The notes below the pieces were generated by a model. The model saw only the letters and a program-made list of their open reading frames with translations. It ran no database searches and was not told the origin of the DNA. From NCBI RefSeq assembly GCF_032062135.1, contig NC_092861.1:143545802-143609801 (forward strand): 64,000 nt of DNA, written 5' to 3'. The DNA comes from Pyxicephalus adspersus. Its lineage: Eukaryota; Chordata; Amphibia; Anura; Pyxicephalidae. Numbering within the stretch: the first letter of the stretch is position 1; every line of letters begins with the position of its first letter. Shown here one piece after another: positions 24,203-37,389 of the stretch. A program made the translations under genes and the position numbers.

Positions 24203-25410
24203 TGTATTCCTCGTCCTTGTATTTCTCAACTTTTCCATGCATTTTTATCTAGTAAAACTACTGTATATACATAAGTCACGGCCATAAGGGTTTTTATTTC
24301 TGTTGGAGATCATGTGTTTATTCTGTGGAAAACCCTGCATGCAGCCTCAGTCCTTGTTTTCTGCAAATGAAGTAATTTACTAAAGAGTAGAGCCTATTGA
24401 TTTTTAGCTGGAAGGCTGGGATTCTCTTAGAAATCTAAGCGATGTTTTGAATAAAGTGGTCTCATTTCGAGAATCTAAATCCATAGAGACAAATTGTTCC
24501 TCGGCACAGATCATACTGCTATAAACTTTCCTTAACAGCACACTGTTTGTGATAAAAAAAAATGTATCTTGTTGTTTTATTGTTATTATTCTGGGTTCTT
24601 TTTGCTCTGGAAAGGCAATACAATGCTTATGCCAACATAATGCCCCTTCAACAATATAATACACCTGTGTTACCAACATAGAGCTGGGCACTCTAGAGAA
24701 ATTAAAACTGAAGTTGAGAAATGTCTGCTGAAATCTTTGAGGATGAATTGTTCCAAAGTGACTGCAGCTACAGAGGTCAGGGAAGTGTCGCTAAAAATAA
24801 TAATTATACTTTAACTGTGCTTAGGCAATCCTTGCAGCTGTCATTGTCAAACACAGCAGTTTGGAGGTGAAGTTTAGAGTTTAAAGCAATTACTAATTAT
24901 AAACAGCCTAAATACCACCAGGGGAGATCCTGAGAGAGCTGAAACATCAGCAGGACAGAAAGTCAATCAAAATTATTTTTTCATTCTAAACAGCCAGTTA
25001 AGGTAAGCTGATTTGCATGCAGCCATTGAAATGTCATTGTTGCTTTTTCTAGATAGGGGGATAAGTAGGGGAGTACAGATTTGCACCAACAAAAATGGAG
25101 TTGGAGTGTGGGGAGTATATTGATAACATTGATAACATGATGAAGAGATGCTTAAATATACAACAAAGTGCTCCAATGAAGGAAGAGTCTGTAACCAGAC
25201 TGTAGATGTTAAAATATTCAGATATCCCTAAGCTTTAAAACAAGACATCTAGTTGCTTGTAGTGTGATATAGTTAATTTGCAGAGATCACATCTTTCTGT
25301 AGATTTCTAATAGTGTAGAAAAAAACTGCTGTGTGTTTATATTAGAAGACGGGTTAGCTTCTGAAAGTATGCTGCTATAAAATTAATAAGAAGAGAATTA
25401 TTGTTTCAGC

Positions 25411-25640
25411 AGGCCTGGTTTATTAAAGGTTTCCAAGGTTTTCCAAAGCTTTCCATACATTTTCATCAGTAAAGCTGGGTTATCCAGTGAACCTGGAATT
25501 AATTTCTTAAAAGACATTGGCTATTTGTTAGCAAATGTTTTCAGTCCTGGACCAGATCCATTCCAGTTTTGCTGGATCACCTACCTTCACTGATCGTGTA
25601 TCCTCTCCAGCCTTGGAGAGCTTTAATAAATCAGGCCCAG
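25411..25640. mobile_element. palindromic hairpin element, full copy
   Basis: It begins aggcctggtttattaaaggt and ends gctttaataaatcaggccc, so the terminal 15-20 bases are a near-perfect inverted pair. The middle carries agcaaatgttttcagtcctg. Confidence 0.85.
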
Positions 25641-27224
25641 TGTCTTTAATGTGAACTTTAACTTGTGAATGTCCTTATAATCCTTACAACTACAGAGGTA
25701 AGTGAGTGCTTTTTGAAAGTGCATTTATTGATTGTAAATATTATTATGTGTATAGTCTGAGCATAAGTGAAATTTTAAGAAATACCATTGCCTTGCCATT
25801 AAGCAGATCAAAAGGATCATTTCTCTGTAAAGAACCAACCCTCGTATATATACCTTTCCTGCCCTCCCTCGAAGTACCCTCCATCTTTACAGCCATCCCT
25901 AGCTGTAGCTTAACCTTGGAGAACCCTTAAGAAGTTACTGTAATATTTTTAGAAGGTTTAGGCTATATGATAGGAGGTGACCATTGTAAGTATCCTTGCA
26001 GTTGGTTTATGGTTTGTCCCAAACCCTGAAACTGTCACTGGTAGCCAGGCAGCTTGGTCGGCATGTACATGTAAAGAAATATAAAAACAAATCCATGTAA
26101 AATAAAAAGTAATTTACTTAAATTATATTATGGAATACACTACAATGGGATTTTCTGTTACATGTGTGCATCATGAAATAGTTAGGTATAAGGGAGGGAG
26201 ATTTAAGGTGTCTGCACACAGTTTACCAAAAGCAATAAAACAAAAAAAACATAAAGCAAAATCCAGAGCTTATAATAAAACAAAAAGCAGAAAATGTTTA
26301 ACTAAAAAATGAGAAACAGAGGAATAAAGGACCATAAATACCAAAAACCGTTATGACAATATGATATAATGTTGCACTATCTACAATATTTACTGTAAGG
26401 CCTTACGCATCTACGATGTACTCAGCGCAGCAAGACAGTTGAGGCCACAAGTACACATTGACAGGATTGTTTGGCGGTAACCTCCTGTGCATAATATCGT
26501 AATGATCAGTCTGACCTGTAGACTAAGGTTTGATATTTTGTATGCAGAGCCACTGACATGAGCCGCAGTTCAAACAGATTGTCTGCCGCTCGTTTAACCA
26601 CCTGTCTATCACAATTCTGAATGGGCTTGAGATTCCTGCTATAAAAATTGTCTGCAGTCTTGTCACTGCCTCTCGTCCCGGGCTCTTTGTCTCTCCTTCT
26701 TCTTTGTTTCAGCGCTCCCAGGGTGCAAAACGACACCGGTATAAAACTTACTACATTGGTCGCGGTTGATTTTTGATGATGATTGTATTGCAAAGTGCTC
26801 ATTGCCATTTGTTATTTCCTAATTCATATGAATATAATACAGATTTGATCACATTTATTTTGTATAATAATTAGATTAAGAGGTATTCTTTTTTTTCTGA
26901 AAAGGGTGAAAAATTTTAACACTGCGTCAATGTATTCTTGCAAATACTGGGGAGTGAACTGGCTGACAGTTCTGAGTATTCCCTTTTATCTCTGCTCTTG
27001 ATCTACACATCCAGTACAGTACAAACAACAAAAAAGAAAACCTCCAGTCCTATGTCAGTCCCCCAATCTAATGCTTCACTCTTATATTAAAGCCCTCGCT
27101 CAGCATAGGGCAACTAGTTTGACCATCTTAGCACACATTTGCCTCCAGGACTTGTGTGTGCAAAGGATGCCATTGGAGGAAGAGAGTTTGAAAAAAGGAC
27201 CAAAAGCCCACAGAATTGGACAAG

Positions 27225-27480
27225 GCCAGCACAATGTAAAATAGAAAGTGGTCAAGGTTGGAGCAAAAGGTCGTAGGGTCAAGCAGGAACCAGGCCAGCG
27301 TCAAGCATAGTCAGGGCAGATGGTGGCCATAGAGACATTGCCAATATTCAGGCAGAGATCAGATCAGGTGGCAGAAGAAGAGGTACCAAGCAGAGGCCAG
27401 TTCAGGCAAAATCCAAGAAAGGCCAGACAAGGTAATCAATAAGGCAATGAATAAGCAGAAGATAAAGGCAACTTTGGAAG
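27225..27480. repeat. degenerate LTR-like stretch
   Basis: It contains ggtcgtagggtcaagcagga, accaggccagcgtcaagca, and several aggcag/gccag words, similar in style to the interior of the solo LTR. No clear ends or target duplication are visible, so this is tentative. Confidence 0.35.
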
Positions 27481-28576
27481 CAAGAAACTCACACTATCAT
27501 GTGACATATTATTAGCACCTAGCAGAGTTGTTCTTTAAGGTTTGACGTTCCATACATAGTCTGAGAAGGACGTTCAGACAAATATAAATGCACAATCCCG
27601 GGTGTCTTCATTGCTACAAGATTGCAACAACAGCCTATCCTTTGTCATGCAGATGGACATGAAGATGTCGAAATCTTATCTGAAGAAAACAAGAGGAACA
27701 AGGGATGGGAATTCTGTGCCGGCAGGATGAAAAATATTTACATGGAAACAAATTAACTTCCCAGGCAGACAAATGGAACTGCGCATCCATTTCCCAGTCA
27801 CAATCTAATGTAAAGCCAACGCAACTTACAGGAGATAACAGGGCTGCATGAAGATCTATATGTTTGTCTTATAAGACCATTTAACATTTTATCATATTGT
27901 GAGTAGAATGCTTTACAGTTATTTATTAAGCTACAAGATTCGTGATTGGGGCTAAATGGCTATTGAATAGCGGAAAGAATTGAAAAATAAATTACAGGGG
28001 CACTTTGAAGCTGAGGTCCAATATTTGATATTGTAGAATATTGGCTTAAAAGACTATTGAACACTACATACCCAGGTATTGTATGATTATTACACTAGGG
28101 TATAGATATTTCTGTTGTACTGTAAATGTTAATTTTTAAATAAATAAGTATATACACATATAAAGGAACAGACCAATGGGTTCCCCTAAATTAATACTAA
28201 GTAAAAAGCAGATTCATGCATATGTTAAGGGCACCAAAAAAGACCAACTAGGTATGAACGGGCTATTAAGGTATCGTTGGCTTGTCAATGTCTGGATGGG
28301 AAAATGTCATTCTGGAGCAATGGGCTTCACAACTTTATTCCCACATATCAGACAGGCTCTATTTGAATTGCTGTAGCTTTTAATGCATACTGTGAGAAAT
28401 TACAGTAAGCTAGTTTAGTACAGTAGAGGAGCCTGTTTTTAGCCAATTTTGCAAGCCTGAGGGTGAAGTTGGATTTTAGATTAAAGTGTTAATCTTGTCC
28501 TTTGTGACCTCTGATCTACTAATTGCCAGCTGCCATTCCACTGTCCAATGACAGCCCTTATGATTATTCTTTCACT

Positions 28577-28800
28577 GGGCCTGATTTATTAAAGCTCTCC
28601 AAGACTGCAAAGGTTACACTTTCATTAGTGAAGCTGGGTGATCCAACAAACCTGAAATGGATTTCCTAAAATGTAATTGCAATTTGTTAACAAATGTTTT
28701 CAATTCTGGAACAGATCCTTTTCAGGTTTTCTGGATTACCTAGCTTCACTGATAAAACTGAAAACTCCCAAGCCTTCAAGAGCTTTAACAAATCAGGCCT
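28577..28800. mobile_element. palindromic hairpin element, full copy
   Basis: It begins gggcctgatttattaaagct and ends agctttaacaaatcaggcc, with complementary arms and the shared internal words (gaagctgggtgatcc, mirrored in ggattacctagcttc). Confidence 0.85.
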
Positions 28801-28915
28801 TTTTCATATTTAATATTTAAAGTTGGCATAGCCCTGTTCTTTTGTCAGGAAAGAAATCCCCCAGTGAACTATAGAGGATGGTACTGTGGACTCAAGCTGA
28901 TGTCAGCTACCTTTG

Positions 28916-29472
28916 AAGCATACCTAAACTTAGAATTTTTACTTTACATTAAAGGCTAAACAACCCTTTTATTTAAAGTAAAACTTTTGTTTTTTAGTGT
29001 TTTTTTAAGTGCAACACCCTTTGTTTTTGAAAAAAAGGTGCAGCACTGCCCCCTTCATTTTCGATTGCCTAGGTGATCAAGAATAAATGGGGGCGCAAAG
29101 CCTCCCAGGATACCTATATCACGCATCACAGGAGGCTCCTGGCTGCTCCTTCTGTGCATGCCTGAGTATCTCAAACATGGGCAGAAGGAGCCCTTTCATC
29201 AATAGGAAAAAAATTGCCGATCTCAAGCATGTGCAGTCCCAATCTACGTCACCTGATCTCGTGCCTGCCGGGTGCGAGATTGGGTGACGTAGGAAGAAGA
29301 ACACGGAAGAAGGGAAGATGTCGGCACCTGGCGCTCCCTCTCCGCCAGGCCGAAGACAGATACCGGGATGACGCAAGACCCGATGGAAGAAACCTCCCGA
29401 TGGATGGACTGATCTGTGGGATTGAAGGTAAGTGTGATTTTATTGTTTTGGGTTTACTTCCCCTTGAAGTTT
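28916..29472 (+). repeat. promoter-like GC-rich interspersed repeat, full copy
   Basis: Landmarks in order: cctaaacttagaatttttac, an A/T run, cagcactgcccccttcattt, tcgattgcctaggtgatca, tcctggctgctccttctgtg, a hairpin with arms tacgtcacctgatctcg and cgagattgggtgacgta (29,244-29,295), gaagatgtcggcacctggcg, gggatgacgcaagacccgat, and ttgaaggtaagtgtg at about 29,422-29,436. The last is a good 5' splice site consensus. Confidence 0.85.
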
Positions 29473-29959
29473 TGTTTGATTTTGCTAAAGAAAGCATCAT
29501 TATTTTGAAGCAAATAAAGATATTTTTACATTTAGCTAGCTTGCTACTAGTGCTAATCCACCTCAATATCCAAAGCTCACAATAAGTGAGAAATAATGAC
29601 TTTTACAATGCTGGTCACACGTAGCCAAAAAATAATTGGGAACTGACCTGAAAGGCACTAATTGCTCATTGCCCAAAGTACCCCTAGCAACCTCGGGAGG
29701 AAAAACACTGCACTATACAGAGCATTGGACACAACTGCTTTAAAGAAAAGTCAGGATAGAGAGCACAAAGTGTAATTTATCCCCTGACACCCTCAAACCC
29801 CCCATCAAGAAAACCTTTTCTTCCTGGGTTCGTCCTTTAAATGAATGTGTGTTTTTTTATTTGCTTAAGTCTTCCTTTTAACGAACTCATTATTCCCACC
29901 ACTAGTAAAACAAACAGGATAGTTTAAACTGGAGTCTCTTCACCACATAACCCAAATAA

Positions 29960-30330
29960 GTTCAGTCATGTTTGCATTAATGCTGCATTAATCATGTTGT
30001 TGCGTATTAATGAGTTTTCAGGCAATGCTAATTACTGTCATAGATTCTGCAGCAGCCCATTAAATATACAAATTACGGAATTAAAGAGCCAGAGCTCCTC
30101 ATGATTAATCTCCAAATGGAGAAAAGCTAATGATCTCTGGACAAAGTTTCTCTCTACTTTTGGCTGACTGAGTGCGTCGAACAATCAATTAGAGTAATTG
30201 AGGAGTCCGAAAAATTTTACATCTTAAAGATTTTTACGCGGTTATCCGGCACCGACAATGACCGAGTTTACTTCTTATTTATTTGCTTAATGTCAGGCTC
30301 ATTTATCCCTTTTTATTTGTAATAAATATA
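29960..30330. promoter_or_regulatory. candidate enhancer block, ATTA-rich
   Basis: This repeat-free block carries many homeodomain-type cores within 300 bases: gcgtattaatgag, gctaattactg, catgattaatc, acaatcaattagagtaattg. It also has unusually high sequence complexity for the surrounding intron. It reads like a conserved non-coding element, but conservation is inferred, not seen. Confidence 0.4.
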
Positions 30331-33229
30331 CTGGTTTAAGGAGCACAATGGAAGGCCTAAGTAATGATTATGAGGGCTGCAACAAAAAGCAACAGGGAGA
30401 ATAACATAATCAATACAGTATTCTCTCGATAGCAAGCATACACATCATGCTGACTCGACAGAATTTAACGTGGTTTCACCAAACAAAGTGAGGATTACAG
30501 CCTTCTATTTCTCCTCGTCATTCCTAGACATTTGTAATAAAGACCAGGGGGTGAATGAATGGCATGCAAGAATTGCATTCTTTGCATATGTTCTCTATAA
30601 ACCTGAACTCCAGGAAGATATAATAACACATAATAATTCAAATTAATGATAATAATAATAATTAATAATACATTATTAAAAGTATTTATTGCAAGTGGTG
30701 TTAATTCTTGGTACCAGACTTTTGAAGTCACTGTATTACAGAATTTAGACAGTAAGATGGAGAAGCAGCACTAGGAGCTAATAAGGTGTTCTGCAGTGCT
30801 CATGTGCTAATACCTTTCATGCTGATAGGATTAAAAAGGAGAAGAACAAATGGATAAGTTTAAAAGTCTGTTGGTTCTCCATTCAATCACAGCTTGAGGG
30901 GGGGACATGACAGGTAATTATTAACTTTGACAGTGACAAGCCAGGGCCCCAACCTGCCAGATAGGGTGTGCAGTGCAGCTATGTAATCCAAAGATACAGA
31001 GAACTAAAAAAATAATTGTGTAAAACCAGTTCCCATATCCCGTATATCTATTTTATCACTGTGTTTAGTTGTTTGCTTGTAACCTAACTTTTAAGTAGAA
31101 ATCCAGGCAGACGGATATATACACAGGTAAAAAAACAAATATGTATATTGTTTTACTACCCAAAGGATATGCAATTTTGGAAAGCCATTCTTGCTATATA
31201 CACTCCTAAACATTCAGTAGGAACAAACACCGATTCAGATGGCAGCACATAGTTCATTAAACAAAAAGGAAATCCTGATATAGACCCCCAAATTGTCTTC
31301 CCCAGACACAAATGACTTCAGAGTAATCGTATCCCTCTGGTGTCTGATAGGGAAACCATTGGTACAAGTCAGTAGAGTAGGGATGAGCAAAGAAATTATT
31401 TGAATGTATCTGAAATATCAAGCTACATTGGTGAAATGTGTTTGCAAAAATCAAAAGAGAAACTTGAATCTACAATTTGTTTTTCTTTTTACAGGTTATA
31501 ACTTTTGGTGTATTTAGGATGGTTTAGTTTATTTTACTTAAAGCTAAACTGTAGGCAGATATTAAAGACACCAATGAAAGCAACTTGTAACCATGAATAT
31601 CATTGATCCTTTAAAAATGTTATCAAATGTAATTTTATGTTCCAATTATTTCTTAAACATATGCCAACTGTCACCTGAATCATACTATAGTTTTTAAAAT
31701 ATAGGATAACCAAAAAGAGCGGACTGTATAGTGCCATGGGTGCGTGGTATTGCACTACAACTTAATAATGTTTTGCTCATCCTCATCAGCACATTAATTC
31801 TTATCCATAGCAATTGTTGAGAGACTGGAGCTCAATAGTAACTCCAAGGAGCAAATGATTCCCCTGCAAACCACCACAAACCACCTCAACACCCTCCATC
31901 ACTTTGATTTGCATTCCAGCTTGTACATTCCAAGCTAGGGTACATGCCCTTTAAAAACATCAAAAACACCAACAGTTTGGGTTCCCCCATTGGCTTAAAT
32001 GAATGTCGTCAAATAGGCAAAATTTGGGTGGAATCTTCCAAAAAGTTTACTCATGGTACTCACCTATAACTGGAATATCAGTTTATTGGGGCCACAAATG
32101 CAGACTTGGCCACATCATCAAGTGTTGAACATTCCCAAGCATGCTTGGAATTATGTAGGAAAGGGAAGAAGAGTACTACACAAGTTTTAAATTTGACTTC
32201 CTCAAAATACTTGGGATCACATGCCAGTGTAAGCATGAACATATAAAGTAACCTACGTTTAGTGATTAATAACTTCTCTCATTACCAAACCACCTAAGAC
32301 TCTGACATCCCACATATTTTACTTCTGCATTCCAAGTATCAATTTCCCTGATTGTATTTGTAATTGAAGAGTTACAAGTTTTGTTGAAATAGTTAGTGAG
32401 CGTTAGAGCAAAGGCCTTGATTGAATCAATAAAGATGGCTGTATAACATTGATTATAATCTCCCGCTATAAAAATCTAATTACTTACCTCAGGAATGATC
32501 AGTGGATATGAAATGAAGAGGTCAGCCCAGGTCAATAATTATTTTAAATAAACTTATGTCTCCATTTTTCAAACCCAGAACATCCAGCAGACTTCTAGAG
32601 GGCTGTATTTTACTAGTCCAAATGGACGTATTAATGTGTCATCAAACGGTTTAATAGTAATTGGGTCAGCAATTTTAAGAAGTCTAGTCTTCAGGTTGTC
32701 GGCATGACCATTTATATCCTAAATAAATCAATACCAGGTTAATGCTTGCTAAATCAGGGAAGACTTGTTCAACGTTAGCCAAAGTCTCTTCATTTTACCC
32801 ATTAATATTACATCCCATGCTAATTAAAGTCATGCTTCAGTCAGATATGTTCACTTTTTATTTAAATGGGACACAGCTTACCTGCATTGCCCCTCCGATT
32901 TTCATCTGTAGTAGATCTCTAGACTTAGAAAGTCCTAATTTCTTGGAATACTCATTTCCCATGCTTGTGAATAGACAGGCCATGAATGTCTTCTCCTGAT
33001 AATATGGGTTGGTGCCACTACACATTTAAATTAACCAGAATACACCTAAGGGAGTTTTTTTACCTGCTAAAGAAATTATATTTGTAAAGTCTATCGAGTT
33101 CAGAGGTTTACATGGCAGGAGACTTGGTTTCTATCTCATGCAGGTATTATTTACAAGGCTTGACCCTTCCCTAACCTGCAACTGGATAGGTAAAAGAAGA
33201 AGCAAAAAAGTGATGGGATCATGACTGGG

Positions 33230-34195
33230 GGATCTCAGAGTTCCCCAACTTCTCCCTCCACCTGCTGTTAGGCCTCTCCTGCCCCCCTACCCTTTTCCCA
33301 CTGCCCAACAACTCCCAAAAACAGACATACACTACAGTTGTTGGGTTTAATGGCCTCAACAGCTGTTTATTAACAAATATATAAATAACTAAGAAAATTC
33401 CTTAGAAAACACAAACATATATATAATAATATTTCCTTTTCTATACGCTTACAAATTACAATAATGTTACTTAATCCTAACCATGAAATAATTAATTATT
33501 AACCAATTAATTACTAATTAATTAATTAATTACTAATTAATTAATTTAATTACCACTAATTAATTAATACTCGTAATATTGCCTCAGTCCAAAACATAAC
33601 CCAACCCTGACCTTTTTCCCTTGAAGGTTACAGGTTACTTGAGAGCATCCCCTATTGCTTGCAACCAACTTGGCGACTGCCCCTTCCATTTTGGGGCTAC
33701 CAACACACATCTCCTCACACACCTCCTCAGGAACATCTAACTACCCATGCAGTCACTTGCCCAAAATTTACGGCCGTGCCACTCCACCACCTACAACTTT
33801 TTTGATACTTATAGACACCACACCTAAGGTGGGTCGCAACTCAAAAAGACTGCCCTTCGAGGACCCTAACTGCCCATTCCTGTTTTTTAGCCACAAATCT
33901 CCTGGGAGGGTGAGTGGGAACTTTTTCTTCATTCTCTCTGTCTCCCTTGCAATGACCTCCCCTTCTTCCTCCCCGCCTTTAAATCACCTCCTTTGCTCCT
34001 CCCCACCAATCTTTCCTGTCCAACCACTGCTGCTGCCCTCTGTCCCCCCATTGTCTCTTCGTCAACCCCTTTTGCTGCCTGTCACCCTGAGACCCCCATC
34101 ATGCCTGCTCTCTTCCTGGCTCCTTTGTCGCTCACCTACAGGCTTTTTTTTTTCCACTTTTCACTCTGCTCTCCCCCTATATGCATATGTTCTTT
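33230..34195. repeat. AC-rich interspersed repeat, copy 2 (longest)
   Basis: It contains tgggtttaatggcctcaaca, gctgtttattaacaaatata, a TTAATTAA tract, taacccaaccctgacctttt, ccttgaaggttacaggttac, cttcgaggaccctaactgcc and then a long C/T-rich stretch. A 216-codon open frame inside it is low-complexity and has no homology that I recognise. Confidence 0.65.
33485..33575 (+). repeat. (TTAATTAA)-type tandem tract
   Basis: About 90 bases composed almost only of taattaat and actaattaat words, with many PacI-like TTAATTAA palindromes. It lies inside an AC-rich repeat copy. Confidence 0.9.
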
Positions 34196-35092
34196 GCTGG
34201 CACATGAGCGTTGTGGTACAAAGTATTGAATCCTTTTACTACAGTTTCTTACACTTATCTAAGCTCTGTTGTGCAGGGGAGTGCAAGAGGTTAATACTAA
34301 TTTAGAAATATTTTAATGGTCAAATGTTCACAATTTATAAAAATGTATCCAGCCATCTTTATTGATGAGCATCAACTTCCTAGTTTTCTATATTTTATTT
34401 TTCAAGTATACTTGAATGGTTGGATGAATGAATGAAGAAATTATTAGTTCTTCTCATAATACGTCCATAATAAGACAACTCCAGTCTAGTTGTTTGGGCC
34501 TTGAAAGGTCCTTGAAAAGGCCTTATTGAAGGATCCATTTGTTTGATTCTGGATTTTTAACTTCCAGACATTTACCCTTTTTTATTGACCTCAGTATAGT
34601 GTTCTTTTTGCTATGGTATAGGTTGTATAATATTTTGGCTTTGCCTTGCCTGAAGACTTTTCTAACCCTGAAGCAAAGACCAAGTGACCAGTTAGCTATG
34701 ACATTGGTTTTCTGATCCATTCCTGAGGAATAGAGAGTTCTAATCATTTCTAATTTGGCAAAACATCAAACAAGTCATGTAATTTGATAATAAAAGATTT
34801 TAGGCTAATGGAAACAAAAATACCTTATACTATGTAATCATTAAAATACACCTAAATATATGTTTACATACAGAGAGTATATTTAAAAAAAAGAAAGATT
34901 AAAAAAATGTAAAAACAAAAACATTAATTGTGCCATTGAGTCCCATGCTGCTGAGCTTGACAGCACTTAAAGGCGCTGTATGGTTTTTCTTAAAAGGTAC
35001 CAACCCACTAAGCACTCACCTTTTGCTTTGATGAGTAATTGGTGCTCCCTGGCAGGTGTCCAGGTGGGGTAGAGTCAAGCAATGCTTTGGAT

Positions 35093-35190
35093 CAGTGTTT
35101 CTCAATCAGGGTTCAATGGAACCCTAGGGTTTCTCCAGTGATTGCTAGGGGTTCTTTGAGCAAAGAGCAATTTGTGGTTCTCAAGTCATG
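35093..35190 (+). mobile_element. hAT-like 'tttctcaa' repeat, 5' fragment
   Basis: It starts cagtgtttctcaatcagggt, a terminus typical of hAT-type non-autonomous elements, and continues aaccctagggtttctccag and ttgctaggggttctttgag before ending abruptly. Confidence 0.6.
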
Positions 35191-36227
35191 TACATTAACA
35201 AAAGAGTGAAATGCAATTTTATCCTACAACTGATTTCCAGGCAAATATTTATACCTCTTTCCCCATAACATAGCTGGCATTGAAAAAAACATTTTTTTAT
35301 ATCTCTAAAGCCATGGTCAAGATTAACTTCAGTCTTATGATGTCTTTCTTCTTCTCATTATAAAGAAGAGGAATCCTTCATCGGGTGTCTACATACTGCG
35401 TGTGGGACATTGGTAGGGGTCGGAACCCCTTATTTTTCTATTGCTGTCAACTTGATTCAAGTTTTAATACTGAATTCACCTTTGTGTTCTGATTTTCACA
35501 CACAATATTACATTATCTCTGGCTGAGGTGTAATATGGATTTGAAGCTCTTGTTTTTTGTATGTTCTTTATATTTGCATGCATGCCTCATGCAAATCATC
35601 AGTTATATACTTAGGGGCACAGTTTTAGGAAGTGACTTTTATAATAGCCAGTTTTAAAAGGGCATTTTTGCCTCATTTATTCAGTATTTGACTTTGCTAT
35701 GTAGGCATTCCTTACTTCTTTAGTAAATCTAAAACCTAAATGCCAGCTGCTAGAAGACTTGTTCCTCGTAGAAATAAAACACTGCAAACATAGGCTCTGG
35801 TGAGAAAAAACACATCTCTGTCTAGTGATAACACTCTCCGCAGAGCTTTTTTTTGGTTTTGTAATCCTTTCCAATACTCAGACAAATCTTCAGTATAACA
35901 CTGACATCAATACAATACAATAAAACAAGCATACAATAAGGCAGAGTGTCACCTCTATGTCGGTGCTGGAAATGTAAAGGAAATGCATATGTTTAAATGA
36001 ACTTTGCATTAACTGCACATTGATTGTGTGATTAACTGTGATTCATAACAGGCAATTAGGATTCAAAGACATAATAAATCTTGATTATGTACATCATTCA
36101 TAGCCAAGCATGAAGAGTGCACCGGGCACCATATTTCATCCGATTACCGGCACTGCCACACTCGCAGCAGGGCGAGGAAAACTTTCAGGACACAAAAATG
36201 ATTGAGAAGTCAGAACTATTTAAAAAA

Positions 36228-36239
36228 ATCTATCTATCC

Positions 36240-36286
<47 letters not shown>

Positions 36287-36290
36287 CATA
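36228..36290 (+). repeat. (TCTA)n microsatellite
   Basis: About 15 tandem TCTA units, interrupted by two ccat variants near the ends. Confidence 0.95.
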
Positions 36291-36717
36291 CAGATTCATC
36301 TACCCACCCTGCAATTTCAGAATGTTGTCTATGAAGTCAATGTACATGCAGTGTACAGTTAGCATCTGTGCTGAGAACATTTTATATTTTTCTACAAACA
36401 TAAGAGCTTTATTAATATTGTGTTATGTATATTAAACATGTTAATTTAATATTAAAACTGAGCATATGATGTAAGTATATGGTGAAAAAAATACGCAGAG
36501 AAGTCACAAACACAGATGAAGTCTTTTGAAGTTTTATGCAAATTTCCACCCTTCCAGTAAAATTTAGTTTTTACTTCATTTTTTTTCTACTTTTGAAGCC
36601 TCCCCCTTGGTTCATTGACATAGTGGAAAAAAATGTAATATGATGGAAGCTATTAAGCTTTACCAGTAAGACTTTAACAGGACAGATCTGTATATAACTT
36701 CTGCGGTTTATATCTCT

Positions 36718-37070
36718 AGATCAGCCATTCTTACCCTTGGTACCATAGAACCCCAGGGTTCCTGCAGAAGTTGCAAGGGGTATCTCAGGCTGTGACTGGT
36801 TGACCTCCCATATTATACAGTAGTGAATAGCTAGTTCTAGGACCAACAGAGCCAGCTGCATAAACCCAAGGACCTATTTAGCTATCTGCGAAGGTGGCAT
36901 CCTGACTAGTAATATATAGGAGGTATTATATAGGAGGTATAGCAATTAATGCACTATATACTAAAATACTATACTATACGATTATAGCAGGGGTTTCTTG
37001 ATCCCTAAAATTAATTTCTTTAATAAATTTAAGGGTTCCTCTGGAATAAAAAAGTTTAGAAAAGCTGCTT
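36718..37070 (+). mobile_element. hAT-like repeat, near full copy
   Basis: Landmarks are gatcagccattcttaccct, agaaccccagggttcctgca, gcagaagttgcaaggggt, gtggcatcctgactagt, gcaggggtttcttgatccc and agggttcctctggaataaa, ending agtttagaaaagctgctt. The two ends are loosely inverted. Confidence 0.6.
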
Positions 37071-37257
37071 AGATTTTACTTTATTTTTTTTTATTGAGAA
37101 CAGCTTGATCTTGTGTAATTGGTAATCAGTTATTCAGTTTAAAATGTGCAGATTTGTGGCAGGTATGTTTTTTAAAAAATTAAAAAGGTAGCAGTGGTAT
37201 GGCTGGATAAGAACTCTGAGCGCAATAGTGCAAAAGGAAAAAGGTAAGTACTGCCTT

Positions 37258-37287
37258 GTTTTTTTTTTTTTTTTTGGGGGGGGGGGG
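37258..37287 (+). repeat. poly-T/poly-G run
   Basis: About 18 T followed by 12 G, located 100 bases 3' of exon e21 on the gene strand. Confidence 0.95.
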
Positions 37288-37389
37288 TAGAGAAATATTT
37301 TTCAGTAACATGGAGATGTGCTTAAACATTCATGCATTATTCCTTCCAAACTTATTCCACTAAAATGTTATTTCTGTGTTAGACATTAC

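Larger units (their letters stand above)
21934..37389 (-). other. usherin intron e21-e22 (15.5 kb)
   Basis: This large intron holds three palindromic elements, one promoter-like repeat, two AC-rich repeats, a degenerate LTR-like stretch, two hAT-like fragments, microsatellites, and several repeat-poor blocks (about 24,700-25,060, 26,400-26,810, 29,960-30,330, 36,000-36,190). No exon was found. Stretches 31,000-33,200 and 34,300-35,090 show nothing recognisable. Confidence 0.75.

Noticed and set aside
29214..29585. Overlapping frames of 105-123 codons on both strands
   Set aside because: They come from the CpG-rich promoter-like repeat, where few stop codons occur by composition.
33655..34305. 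216-codon open frame on the plus strand
   Set aside because: It lies within an AC-rich repeat copy, is Ser/Pro/Leu-rich low-complexity text without a domain, and its start is arbitrary.
36117..36362. Frame with a repeated YLSI motif
   Set aside because: It is only the translation of the TCTA microsatellite.
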